Shown piece after piece: positions 52,007 to 60,043 of a stretch of DNA of 64,000 nt. The stretch's first letter is position 1. Each line of letters begins with the position of its first letter. The stretch covers positions 1 to 64,000 of the forward strand of contig QAKK01000038.1 of the NCBI GenBank assembly GCA_003343845.1, read 5' to 3'. The position numbers were made by a program, and so were the translations under genes. The notes beneath the pieces are model-generated. The model saw only the letters and a program-made list of their open reading frames with translations. It was not told where the DNA came from and did not search any database. This DNA is from Oscillospiraceae bacterium (GTDB lineage Bacteria > Bacillota > Clostridia > Oscillospirales > CAG-272).

Positions 52007-52486
52007 ATGATGATCTCCTCAAAGGGGCGGTACGCCCTGCGTGTGATGCTGGATATGGCAGAGCAGAGCGGCGGCGGCAACATCCGTCTCAAGGACATTG
52101 CCGCGCGGCAGAATATCTCGGTCAAGTATCTCGAGAGCATCATGACCGCGCTCTGCAAGAGCGGGCTTGTCGAGAGTGCGCTCGGCAAGGACGGCGGCTA
52201 TCGGCTGCGCCGCGCGCCGGAGGCTTACACGGCGGGCGAGATTCTGCGCGCCGCCGAGGGCGAGCTTGCGCCGGTCTCCTGCCTCACCGAGGACGGCAAA
52301 AAATGCGGCGGGGTATGCACCTGCTACACGCTCCCGTTCTGGCGGGGGCTGGAAGAACACATCAATGCTTACATCGACGGCTACACCCTGCGCGACTTGC
52401 TCGATGCCAAGCGGAATACGCCTGTCTGCGGCGGCACGGGCGATGCAGATACAAATTCAGCGGAAAAGAAGGATACAGAGCAATGA
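52007..52486 (+). CDS. Rrf2-family regulator, IscR-like
   Basis: A 159-residue protein with the Rrf2 winged helix (SKGRYALRVMLDMAEQ, RLKDIAARQNISVKYLESIM, GGYRLRRAPE). It has Cys92, Cys100, Cys104 and Cys106, close to the three [2Fe-2S] ligands of IscR (92, 98, 104 in E. coli), so it probably senses Fe-S status and controls the suf genes. The ATG at 52007 is preferred; ATG 52010 and 51983 are possible. Its stop overlaps sufC (ATGA). Confidence 0.88.
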   Translation: MMISSKGRYALRVMLDMAEQSGGGNIRLKDIAARQNISVKYLESIMTALCKSGLVESALGKDGGYRLRRAPEAYTAGEILRAAEGELAPVSCLTEDGKKCGGVCTCYTLPFWRGLEEHINAYIDGYTLRDLLDAKRNTPVCGGTGDADTNSAEKKDTEQ

Positions 52487-53235
52487 ACAAGGAACAGCTT
52501 TTGAAGATAGAAAACCTGCATGTCAGCGTCGGCGACAAGGAGATCCTGCACGGCGTTGATCTCACGGTCGGTCGGGACGAAATCCATGTGCTGATGGGAC
52601 CGAACGGCACGGGCAAATCCACGCTCGGCTATGCGGTCACGGGCAATCCCGCCTACAGCGTCACCGAAGGACGCATCCTGTTTGACGGAGAAGACATTAC
52701 GGATATGCCGGTCAACGAGCGCGCAAAGAGCGGCATTTTCCTCTCGTTCCAGAATCCGCTGGAGGTGCCGGGCGTGACCCTCTCTGCCTTCATCCGCAGC
52801 GCGCTGGAGCAGAAGAGCGGCAGCCGCCTGCGCCTGTGGGACTTCAAAAAGAAGCTCGCCGAGACCATGAAGCTCCTGCAAATGGACGCATCCTATGCCG
52901 AGCGCGACCTCAACGTCGGTTTCTCGGGCGGCGAGAAGAAGAAGGCCGAGATTTTGCAGATGCTGATGCTTGAACCGAAGCTGGCGATCCTCGACGAGAC
53001 CGATTCGGGCCTTGACGTGGACGCGGTACGCACGGTATCCGAGGGCGTCCGCCTATATCGGGAGCGCGTGCACGGTTCGCTGCTCATCATCACGCACAGC
53101 ACCCGCATTCTCGAGGCGCTGCATGTGGACGCGGCACACGTCATGGAAAACGGCGTCATCGTGAAGAATGGCGGTGCGGAGCTGGTCGATGCGATCAACG
53201 AGAGCGGCTTTGCCGCCGTGAACGCACAGGGCTGA
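52483..53235 (+). CDS. sufC: Fe-S assembly ATPase SufC
   Basis: A 250-residue ABC-type ATPase without membrane domain: Walker A GPNGTGKST, SufC-type Q-loop region IFLSFQNPLEVPGVTL, signature FSGGEKKKAEILQML and Walker B LAILDETDSGLD. It drives the SufBCD scaffold. It overlaps the iscR-like stop by 4 bases. Confidence 0.97.
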   Translation: MNKEQLLKIENLHVSVGDKEILHGVDLTVGRDEIHVLMGPNGTGKSTLGYAVTGNPAYSVTEGRILFDGEDITDMPVNERAKSGIFLSFQNPLEVPGVTLSAFIRSALEQKSGSRLRLWDFKKKLAETMKLLQMDASYAERDLNVGFSGGEKKKAEILQMLMLEPKLAILDETDSGLDVDAVRTVSEGVRLYRERVHGSLLIITHSTRILEALHVDAAHVMENGVIVKNGGAELVDAINESGFAAVNAQG

Positions 53236-53247
53236 CCGAGGTGCACC

Positions 53248-54663
53248 ATGGCTGACAACAGAGAGAAGACCGTGGTCGAGGACATCGACCGCAGCATTTA
53301 CGACATCCGGGACGTCGAAAACGATGCCTACCGTATGGAGGCAGGTCTGACGCCCGAGATCATCGACAAATTGTCGAAGGAAAAGCATGACCCGGTGTGG
53401 ATGCAGCAGTTCCGCCTGCATGCTTTGCAGATTTACAACGAAATGCCCCTGCCGGACTGGGGTCCGTCGATCGAGGGGCTGGACATGGATCACATCGCCA
53501 CCTATGTCCGCCCGAAGACCGGGATGCAGAACGACTGGAAGAATGTGCCCAAGGACATCAAGGACACCTTTGATCGCCTCGGCATCCCGCAGGCGGAGCG
53601 CAAGTCGCTCGCCGGCGTCGGCGCGCAGTACGACTCGGAGCTGGTTTATCACAACGTGCGCGACGAGGTTGCTGCCGAGGGCGTGGTCTACACGGATATG
53701 GAGAGCGCGCTGACCGGCGAATATGCCGACATGGTGAAGAAATACTTCATGAAGCTCGTGCCCCCCACCGACCACAAGTTTGCCGCGCTGCACGGCGCGG
53801 TCTGGTCGGGCGGCTCGTTTGTCTATGTGCCGAAGGGCGTGCACCTCTCCATCCCGCTGCAATCCTATTTCCGGCTCAACGCCAAGGGGGCGGGACAGTT
53901 TGAGCACACGCTCATCATCGTGGACGAGGGGGCAAGCCTGCACTTCATCGAGGGCTGCTCCGCGCCGAAGTACAACGTCGCCAACCTGCATGCGGGCTGC
54001 GTCGAGCTGTACGTCAAGAAGGGCGCCAAGCTGCGCTATTCCACGATCGAAAACTGGTCGAAGAACATGTACAACCTCAACACCAAGCGCGCGCTCTGCG
54101 AGGAGGGCGCGACCATCGAGTGGATCTCCGGCTCGTTCGGCTCGCATGTCGGATGTCTTTATCCGATGAGCGTGCTGAAAGGGGACAACTCCAAGATGGA
54201 GTTCACCGGCGTGACCTTCGCGGGGGCGGGGCAGGACCTCGACACCGGCGCCAAGGTCGTCCACATCGGCAAAAATACAAGCTCGTATATGAACACCCGC
54301 TCGATCAGCAAGAGCGGCGGCGTCAGCACGTTTCGCAGCAGCGTCACCGTGGAGAAGAGCGCTGCGGGCGCAAAGTCGTCGGTGTCCTGCCAGTCGCTGA
54401 TGCTGGATTCCGATTCCCGTTCGGACACGGTGCCCGCGATGGATATCCGCACCAAGAATGCGGCGGTCGGACATGAGGCGAAGATCGGCAGCATCAGCGG
54501 CGACGCGGTGTTCTATCTGATGAGCCGCGGCATGAGCGAGGAGGACGCGCGCGCCCTGATCGTCAGCGGCTTTGCGGACAACGTGTCCAAGGAATTGCCC
54601 GTGGAATACGCCGTGGAAATGAACAATCTGATCCGCCTTGAGATGAAGGGCAGCATCGGCTGA
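53248..54663 (+). CDS. sufB: Fe-S assembly scaffold SufB
   Basis: A 471-residue SufB (DRSIYDIRDVENDAYRMEAG, SLAGVGAQYDSELVYHNV, WSGGSFVYVPKGVHLSIPLQ, CSAPKYNVANLHAGCVELY). The C-terminal SRGMSEEDARALIVSGF is conserved. With SufC and SufD it builds [4Fe-4S] clusters. The start is after GAGGTG, 13 bases from sufC. Confidence 0.97.
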   Translation: MADNREKTVVEDIDRSIYDIRDVENDAYRMEAGLTPEIIDKLSKEKHDPVWMQQFRLHALQIYNEMPLPDWGPSIEGLDMDHIATYVRPKTGMQNDWKNVPKDIKDTFDRLGIPQAERKSLAGVGAQYDSELVYHNVRDEVAAEGVVYTDMESALTGEYADMVKKYFMKLVPPTDHKFAALHGAVWSGGSFVYVPKGVHLSIPLQSYFRLNAKGAGQFEHTLIIVDEGASLHFIEGCSAPKYNVANLHAGCVELYVKKGAKLRYSTIENWSKNMYNLNTKRALCEEGATIEWISGSFGSHVGCLYPMSVLKGDNSKMEFTGVTFAGAGQDLDTGAKVVHIGKNTSSYMNTRSISKSGGVSTFRSSVTVEKSAAGAKSSVSCQSLMLDSDSRSDTVPAMDIRTKNAAVGHEAKIGSISGDAVFYLMSRGMSEEDARALIVSGFADNVSKELPVEYAVEMNNLIRLEMKGSIG

Positions 54664-54676
54664 CGGAGGGAAGAAC

Positions 54677-55618
54677 ATGAAACAGACAATCCGAATCAAC
54701 GAACTGCCGACCCGCACCTGGAATCGTCTCGGCGTCAATGCGGCAGAGATCGAATGGGACGATGCCGCGACCTTTCCCGTACAGGCGGTGACCGTCGGGG
54801 CGGGCGAGCATCCCGCGCCGCTCCGCCTGGATGTGACCGACGCGGGCGCATGTACCGAGCGCGCGGTCGATCTGCGGGTGGCAGAGGGCGGCGACGTGAC
54901 GATCTTCGTCATCTGCCGCGCAGAGCACCCGCTGGCACTGCGGGCGGACATTACGCTTGCCGCAGGCGCACACGCAAAGGTCGTGCTGCTCGAAAACCCG
55001 TCGCACGGCGCGACGGTCCGCACCGAGATGCGCACCACCTGCGCTGTCGGTGCCAAAATCGAATATCTGACCATCCTGCTCGGCGACGGCGATCTGTACG
55101 CCGATCAGCATGCGGAGCTGGTCGGCGACGGCAGCGCGCTGAAAGCCGACATCGCCTATTTCGGGCGCGGCACGCAGACTGTGGATTACAACATCGTCGT
55201 CAACCACTTCGGCAAGAAGACCGAGAGCGAAATTCTCGCGTCCGGCGCGCTTGCCGACGCGGCAAAGAAGGTCTTCCGCGGCACGATCGACTTCAAGCGC
55301 GGCAGCGCGGATTCGGTCGGCAGCGAAAACGAGACCGTGCTGATGCTCGGCGACGACGCGGTGAACAAGACCGTGCCGCTGATCCTGTGCGCGGAGGAAA
55401 ACGTCGAGGGCACGCACGGCGCGACCATCGGCGATCTGGACGCCGCCACGCTCTTCTATTTTGAGAGCCGCGGCATCGACGGTGCGGCGGCACAGGCGAT
55501 CCTGTCCCGCGCCGCGATCGAGCGGCTGATCCGCATGGCGGACGATGAGGCGTTTGCCGCAGCCGCGACAGCCGCACTGGATGCCGTGCTCGGCGAAAAG
55601 GGAGGGAAAGACGCATGA
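54677..55618 (+). CDS. sufD: SufD-like scaffold subunit
   Basis: A 313-residue SufB/SufD-family protein, shorter than SufB, with beta-helix core (VVLLENPSHGATVRTEM, DIAYFGRGTQTVDYNIVVNH) and the end YFESRGIDGAAAQAILSRAAIERL, the SufD equivalent of the SufB tail. It partners SufB and SufC. CGGAGGGAAG precedes the ATG. It overlaps sufS by 4 bases. Confidence 0.92.
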   Translation: MKQTIRINELPTRTWNRLGVNAAEIEWDDAATFPVQAVTVGAGEHPAPLRLDVTDAGACTERAVDLRVAEGGDVTIFVICRAEHPLALRADITLAAGAHAKVVLLENPSHGATVRTEMRTTCAVGAKIEYLTILLGDGDLYADQHAELVGDGSALKADIAYFGRGTQTVDYNIVVNHFGKKTESEILASGALADAAKKVFRGTIDFKRGSADSVGSENETVLMLGDDAVNKTVPLILCAEENVEGTHGATIGDLDAATLFYFESRGIDGAAAQAILSRAAIERLIRMADDEAFAAAATAALDAVLGEKGGKDA

Positions 55619-56826
55619 GAGACTTCAAGGCGGATTTCCCGATCTTTGCGCAGGATAAGACGGTCTACATCGACAACGCCGCGACGGCGCAGCGCCCCGC
55701 GTGCGTGCTGGATGCCGAGCGGAATTTCTATCTGACCCACAACGCCAATCCCCTGCGCGGTCTGTATGCGCTCAGCGTGGCGGCGACCGAGGATGTCGAG
55801 GCGGCGCGCGAGGCGGTGCGCGCCTTTATCGGCGCGCGGCATGCCGAGGAGATCATCTTCACCCGTAATACCACCGAAAGCCTCAACCTTGTGGCGTACA
55901 GCTACGGACGCTCGCAGATTCACGCGGGCGATGAAGTGCTGGTGTCCATCACCGAGCATCACAGCGACCTCCTGCCGTGGCAGGCGGTCTGCCGTGAGAC
56001 CGGCGCCGCGCTCCGCTATATCGAGTGTGAGCCGGACGGCAGCATTGATCTTGACAAGGTGGAAAAGCTGATCACGGACAGGACGAAGCTGGTCGCCGTG
56101 ACGCAGGTCTCCAACGTTCTCGGGCGCGTCAACCCGATCCGGGAGATCGCGGATATGGCGCACCGCGTCGGCGCGGTGCTGGTCTGTGACGGCGCACAAA
56201 GCACGCCGCATATGCGCGTGGATGTGCAGGCGCTGGATGCGGATTTCTTCGCGTTCTCGGGGCACAAGCTCTACGGTCCGATGGGCATCGGCGTGTTGTA
56301 CGGCAGACGCGCGCTGCTTGAAAAAATGCCGCCGTTCCTCACGGGCGGCGAGATGATCGAGAGCGTCACGCGCGAAGGCGCAGTGTATGCCGAGCTGCCG
56401 TATAAATTCGAGGCGGGCACGGGCAATGCCGCAGGCGCGGTCGGACTGCACGCCGCGATCGACTATGTGAACAGCATCGGCTTCGATACGATGCACGGGT
56501 GTGAGACCGCTGTCTCGGCTTTCGCCTTTGAAAAGCTCATCGCCATGCCGCATGTGCATGTGCTCGGTGCAGCGCGGGCGGAGGATCACAACGGCATTCT
56601 CACCTTCACGCTCGACGATGTGCACCCGCACGACGTCGGCGAGATCCTCGCGGCGGACGGCATTGCCGTGCGCGCGGGGCATCATTGTGCGCAGCCGCTG
56701 CTCGCGCACCTCGGCTATCGCTCGACCGTGCGCGCCAGCTTCGCCTTTTACAACACGATCGACGATGCGGAAAAATTCATCGACAGTCTTTCGACCGTCA
56801 GGGAGCGGATGGGCTATGGAAAGTAG
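55615..56826 (+). CDS. sufS: Cysteine desulfurase SufS
   Basis: A 403-residue group II desulfurase with KTVYIDNAATAQRP, FTRNTTESLNLVAYS, ITEHHSDLLPWQ, PLP-lysine in FSGHKLYGPMGIGVLYG and catalytic Cys in VRAGHHCAQPLL. It gives sulphur from cysteine to SufU. It overlaps sufU by 11 bases. Confidence 0.96.
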   Translation: MRDFKADFPIFAQDKTVYIDNAATAQRPACVLDAERNFYLTHNANPLRGLYALSVAATEDVEAAREAVRAFIGARHAEEIIFTRNTTESLNLVAYSYGRSQIHAGDEVLVSITEHHSDLLPWQAVCRETGAALRYIECEPDGSIDLDKVEKLITDRTKLVAVTQVSNVLGRVNPIREIADMAHRVGAVLVCDGAQSTPHMRVDVQALDADFFAFSGHKLYGPMGIGVLYGRRALLEKMPPFLTGGEMIESVTREGAVYAELPYKFEAGTGNAAGAVGLHAAIDYVNSIGFDTMHGCETAVSAFAFEKLIAMPHVHVLGAARAEDHNGILTFTLDDVHPHDVGEILAADGIAVRAGHHCAQPLLAHLGYRSTVRASFAFYNTIDDAEKFIDSLSTVRERMGYGK

Positions 56827-57247
56827 AAGTTTTTACAACGAGATCCTGACCGAACACAATATGCATCCGGATTTCAAGCATGATCTGCCGGATGCGGACA
56901 TCGTGCTCGACGGGGTGAACCCGAGCTGCGGCGATGAGATCAGCTTGAAACTCAAGGTCGAGGACGGCGTCATCACCGACGGCGCGTTCGTCGGCGACGG
57001 CTGCGCCATTTCGCAGGCGTCCACCGACATCATGCTCGGCATGATTGTCGGGCAGAAGAAGGAGGACGCGCTGCACTACGCCGATCTGTTCATGCGCATG
57101 ATCCGCGGCGAAGCGACCGAAGAGGAGATCGAGAGCCTCGAGGAGGCATCGGCACTGCGCGACATCGCGCATATGCCTGCCCGCGTCAAATGTGCCATGC
57201 TCGGCTGGCGCACCCTTGCAGAAGCCCTCGGCGAGAAAACGGAATAA
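56816..57247 (+). CDS. sufU: Sulphur acceptor SufU
   Basis: A 143-residue SufU with zinc ligands in NPSCGDE (Cys and Asp), GDGCAISQAS and RVKCAMLGW. It lies after sufS, the usual Gram-positive order. It accepts persulphide from SufS. The start at 56816 lies inside the sufS end; TCAGGGAGCGG upstream gives the ribosome binding site. Confidence 0.95.
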   Translation: MESRSFYNEILTEHNMHPDFKHDLPDADIVLDGVNPSCGDEISLKLKVEDGVITDGAFVGDGCAISQASTDIMLGMIVGQKKEDALHYADLFMRMIRGEATEEEIESLEEASALRDIAHMPARVKCAMLGWRTLAEALGEKTE

Positions 57248-57280
57248 CGGGCAGAGCAGAAAAATTGCTTTCTTCACACG

Positions 57281-57312
57281 AAAAGGCGCTGAAAATTTTC
57301 AGCGCCTTTTTA
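57281..57312 (+). terminator. suf operon terminator
   Basis: Palindromic stem AAAAGGCGCTGAAAA with its complement, then TTTTTAC. Confidence 0.85.
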
Positions 57313-57406
57313 CATGCATGTTATAATACTGTTGAAAAATTCTTTTATTGTAGTATTTTTCCCGGAAACCGTAGTATAGAAGTGAAACCGGAAAGGAGGC
57401 GGCACA

Positions 57407-57973
57407 TTGCGTACCGACGAAGAAATTATCGCCCTGTTTTTTGCGCGATCCGAGCAGGGCATCCGTGAGCTGGATTTGAAATACGGAAGGGTCTGTCACA
57501 GGCTCTCGTACAACATTTTGGGTGACGCGCAGGATGCGGAGGAGTGCGTCAGCGACGCTTATCTCGGCGCATGGAATGCGATCCCGCCCGCAAAGCCGAA
57601 CCCGCTGCTGACCTATATCTGCAAGATCGTGCGAAATGTTTCGCTGAAATTGCAGGAAAAAAAGCGGGCAGCCAAGCGGCGCAGCGGTTATACGGTCGCC
57701 ATGGAGGAGATCGAACCCTGCCTCGCGGATCTGCACACGACGGAAGACGAGACCGAAACGCGGGAGCTGGCACGGACGATCGGACGTTTTTTGGACACGC
57801 TCTCTGCAGAGAACCGCGTGGTCTTCGTGCGCCGCTATTGGTTCTGTGACAGTTGTCGGGAGATTGCCGCCGCAGTCGGGCTGACCGAGAAGACAGTCAC
57901 CGTCCGTCTGGCGCGCATCCGGGGGAAAATGAAAGCTTATCTGGAAGAAAGCGAGGGATTCGTATGCAGGTGA
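57407..57973 (+). CDS. ECF-type sigma-70 factor, TTG start
   Basis: A 188-residue sigma factor with region 2 (NILGDAQDAEECVSDAYLGAWNAI, WxxxxxNPLLTYICKIVRN) and region 4 (LSAENRVVFVRRYWFCDSCREIAAAVGLTEKTVTVRLARIR). It starts at TTG 57407, seven bases after AAAGGAGG; no ATG fits. It overlaps the next gene by 10 bases, the usual link of ECF sigma and its partner. Upstream GTAGTAT occurs twice (about 57351 and 57371) and may be part of a self-recognised promoter. Confidence 0.9.
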   Translation: MRTDEEIIALFFARSEQGIRELDLKYGRVCHRLSYNILGDAQDAEECVSDAYLGAWNAIPPAKPNPLLTYICKIVRNVSLKLQEKKRAAKRRSGYTVAMEEIEPCLADLHTTEDETETRELARTIGRFLDTLSAENRVVFVRRYWFCDSCREIAAAVGLTEKTVTVRLARIRGKMKAYLEESEGFVCR

Positions 57974-59019
57974 AACAATTTTTCGATGCGATGGGCGAAT
58001 TGGAGACAAAGTATGTGCAGGAAGCGCTGACCTATAAAAAGCCGGTGCGGCGGTCTGCGTGGATGCGGTGGGGAGCGGCAGCCGCCTGCTTTGTTCTCGT
58101 GGCGGTGCTCCTTACGGAGGGCATCCTTTCGCCGCTTGCCGGTATGACTGTCACCGCCTATGCCGTCGGAACGGATGCCGAGATTCCGTCCGCGGGCGCG
58201 GCGTTTGCCACGGGGACGATCAACGAGGACGGCACGCTCAGCGGCTATCCGCTCATGTTTTATCTGCAGGGAAGCGGGATCGAAAAAGTCCGGTTTTCCT
58301 GCAAAAGCGGTCAGATCCGCTTTACGGATCTGACCGGACAGCGCGACGAATACGGCTTTGCGCAGAATTTCACCGTGACTTACGGCGCGGCGGCGGGCGA
58401 CGAAACTGACTATCCGTCTCTGCTGGTCGAATGGCTGCCGCGTCCGATGATGGAGGCGCTTGCGGCTGCCGACACCGGCATCGCCGACTTGCCCGCCGAC
58501 CTCCGGCAGGACATCATCGTGCTGGAGATCACCTTTGCAAACGGGAGAACGGCGACGCGCGCCGTCACGATCGACTTGCAGGATGATGGCAGCTTCCGCG
58601 CCGCGTTCCGCGCTTATCGGATCCGCAAGTCCGATGTTTTTGTCGGGCGCGCCGACAGTCAGCCTATGCCGAAGGATGCACAGGGGGCAGATACTTTGAC
58701 GGTCACTTTCCTGGATGCGGACGGGCATGCGGTCGAGCCGGAGGGGACCTGGTATGTCACCGACAGGATCGACCGCATCGCGGTTTCGTTTGACGGGCAG
58801 GCGCCCGATGCGGTGCAGATGTTCTTCACGCCGTCCGGCACGGAAACGGCAATCGAGATGGACTTTCTGCAAACCGATGCGGCGGGCGCGGAGAATCAAA
58901 TCGTGATCTCCGCCGATGCGCTGCATCGGGACAGCCTGATGGGGCATCTGCGTCTCGTCGCCCGCGCAGGCAGCCGCACATTGCAGAGCAGTTTGTACAA
59001 TGTGATCTATCAGCCTTGA
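57964..59019 (+). CDS. Membrane partner of the ECF sigma factor (probable anti-sigma)
   Basis: A 351-residue protein with a short cytoplasmic N-terminus (MQVKQFFDAMGELETKYVQE), one membrane helix (about residues 36-62: WGAAAACFVLVAVLLTEGIL) and a large outer domain, mainly beta-type with no recognised family. The layout and gene overlap fit an anti-sigma factor; the N-terminal part is short and not a typical zinc-binding ZAS domain. The outer domain could sense envelope stress. Inference from context. Confidence 0.75.
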   Translation: MQVKQFFDAMGELETKYVQEALTYKKPVRRSAWMRWGAAAACFVLVAVLLTEGILSPLAGMTVTAYAVGTDAEIPSAGAAFATGTINEDGTLSGYPLMFYLQGSGIEKVRFSCKSGQIRFTDLTGQRDEYGFAQNFTVTYGAAAGDETDYPSLLVEWLPRPMMEALAAADTGIADLPADLRQDIIVLEITFANGRTATRAVTIDLQDDGSFRAAFRAYRIRKSDVFVGRADSQPMPKDAQGADTLTVTFLDADGHAVEPEGTWYVTDRIDRIAVSFDGQAPDAVQMFFTPSGTETAIEMDFLQTDAAGAENQIVISADALHRDSLMGHLRLVARAGSRTLQSSLYNVIYQP

Positions 59020-59138
59020 CGGTCGGAGTCGTTGAAAACGCGATCTCGGCATGCGTTTTCCTGCGGGAAAAGCGCTTCGAGTCGGAATCGGCACAGAATA
59101 TAGCACTTCGCTTGATAACAGACGAAAGGTCGGCGGAG

Positions 59139-59249
59139 ATGCTGAAGTATATGGACAAGAATCCGGAAGCGGACGATTACGAGCCGACAATCAAAGCGGA
59201 ACGGATTCAACAGCAATTTCCGAGACCTCGGAGAAACAGAACAAAGTAA
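59139..59249 (+). CDS. Possible 36-residue ORF before terminator
   Basis: Starts MLKYMDKNPEADDYEPTIKA and ends RRNRTK just before a terminator; GAAAGG lies 9 bases upstream. A longer reading from TTG 59016 overlaps the previous stop but has no binding site. Weak evidence; could be chance. Confidence 0.25.
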   Translation: MLKYMDKNPEADDYEPTIKAERIQQQFPRPRRNRTK

Positions 59250-59277
59250 AAGCAGATTCATCCGAATCTGCTTTTTC
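59247..59277 (+). terminator. Terminator of the ECF operon
   Basis: 12-bp stem AAAAGCAGATTC / GAATCTGCTTTT with loop ATCC. Confidence 0.88.
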
Positions 59278-59335
59278 TATTGGAGAGGTCAAACGAAAGA
59301 GCGTGGGCGCGCGCAGAAGTCCATCCGTGAAAAGT

Positions 59336-59611
59336 ATGCAGACAGCCCGGATGCGCTGGCGCAGTTTGACGCATTTCTCGTACGAGATGGTCAAGCACTT
59401 CGTACGCGCCGCCGAGAAGCTGGCACAGAACTGCGAGCTTGACAAAAAGGAGTATGTCGTCGAGTGCCTGCAGCGCATCGGTGTGAAGATAACGCCGGTT
59501 GTGGACGCGCTGATTGAAGCGGCGGTCGAGGAACTGGACATCGCCATCGGCAAGGCAGGCAAAGAAAAAGCGTCTGCCGACGATGCCGACGTCTGCGGCA
59601 TGACGGACTGA
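59336..59611 (+). pseudogene. Phage LLH-type holin-like C-terminal remnant
   Basis: A 91-residue frame whose second half (YEMVKHFVRAAEKLAQNCEL, KKEYVVECLQRIGVKITPVV, DALIEAAVEEL) resembles the C-terminal part of LLH-family phage holins, but the N-terminal membrane helix is missing. Just upstream another frame reads SIREKYADSPDALAQFDAFL, so a frameshift probably split the gene. A terminator follows. It looks like a relic of an earlier prophage at the same site. Confidence 0.45.
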
Positions 59612-59635
59612 ATCCGGCGATTTCGATGGGGTTGC

Positions 59636-59666
59636 AAGCGGGGGCAGAAATGCCCCCGCTTTTTTA
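59636..59666 (+). terminator. Terminator after the holin-like remnant
   Basis: 11-bp stem AAGCGGGGGCA / TGCCCCCGCTT with loop GAAA, then TTTTTA. Confidence 0.88.
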
Positions 59667-59768
59667 CTGGCAAATACTTCTGACAACCTTTTGACTACTT
59701 TCTTTTTGTTTTTGCATGTCGTTTTATGCTGTTTTGTGCATTGCGAACGCTCGCGAAAATTGATGTGA

Positions 59769-59814
59769 AAAAGTCCGCAAACCCTTGAAACTAAAGGATT
59801 TACGGACTTTTTTC
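59769..59814. terminator. Terminator next to the older att copy
   Basis: AAAAAGTCCG / CGGACTTTTT stem extended inward with mismatches, lying directly beside the 59815 repeat. Confidence 0.7.
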
Positions 59815-59831
59815 TTTGGCAGGGGCACAAA
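59815..59831 (-). repeat. Older, degenerate att copy
   Basis: TTTGGCAGGGGCACAAA, identical to 59943-59959. Read on the minus strand it is the acceptor/CCA end of a tRNA-Trp-like gene with a degenerate T-arm behind it. Probably a relic of an earlier insertion. Confidence 0.6.
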
Positions 59832-59909
59832 ATGGCTCTGGCGTCCGCACAGCGCCGCCCATGCGTTTTTCTGACGAAAAACACGCTCGCCTTTGCGGAT
59901 CCCCATACG

Positions 59910-59945
59910 AAAATAAAAGACCACCATTCGGTGGTCTTTTATTTT
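59910..59945. terminator. Terminator of the original tRNA-Trp
   Basis: 16-bp stem AAAATAAAAGACCACC / GGTGGTCTTTTATTTT with loop ATTC, immediately after the tRNA-like CCA end on the minus strand. Confidence 0.88.
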
Positions 59946-59992
59946 GGCAGGGGCACAAAGGCTCGAACTCTGGACACGCGGTTTTGGAGACA
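59945..59992 (-). repeat. attachment site: 3' half of a tRNA-Trp gene
   Basis: On the minus strand, CTCCAAAACCGC (anticodon loop CCA and 3' stem), variable loop GTGTC, T-arm CAGAG-TTCGAGC-CTTTG, acceptor TGCCCCT, G and CCA. No 5' half is present: the sequence diverges upstream of the anticodon loop. This is what integration into the 3' end of tRNA-Trp leaves at one end; the intact tRNA should lie at the far end of the element, beyond 64000. Confidence 0.8.
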
Positions 59993-60043
59993 GATTTATT
60001 TCGCATAATATAGCTGAAAAACAAAGTTTTGACTACTTTGATA

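Larger units (their letters stand above)
59612..60043. other. 432-base element border with att-like sequences
   Basis: No gene. It holds three terminators, two copies of a tRNA-Trp-like 3' end and the left junction of the integrative element. Confidence 0.7.

Noticed and set aside
53053..55074. 673-residue minus-strand open frame
   Set aside because: Antisense shadow of sufC-sufB-sufD.
59016..59249. 77-residue gene from TTG 59016
   Set aside because: No ribosome binding site, no recognisable pattern, and the TTG only overlaps the previous stop by chance.
59945..59992. Functional tRNA-Trp gene
   Set aside because: Only the 3' half from the anticodon loop is present; acceptor 5' strand and D-arm are missing.
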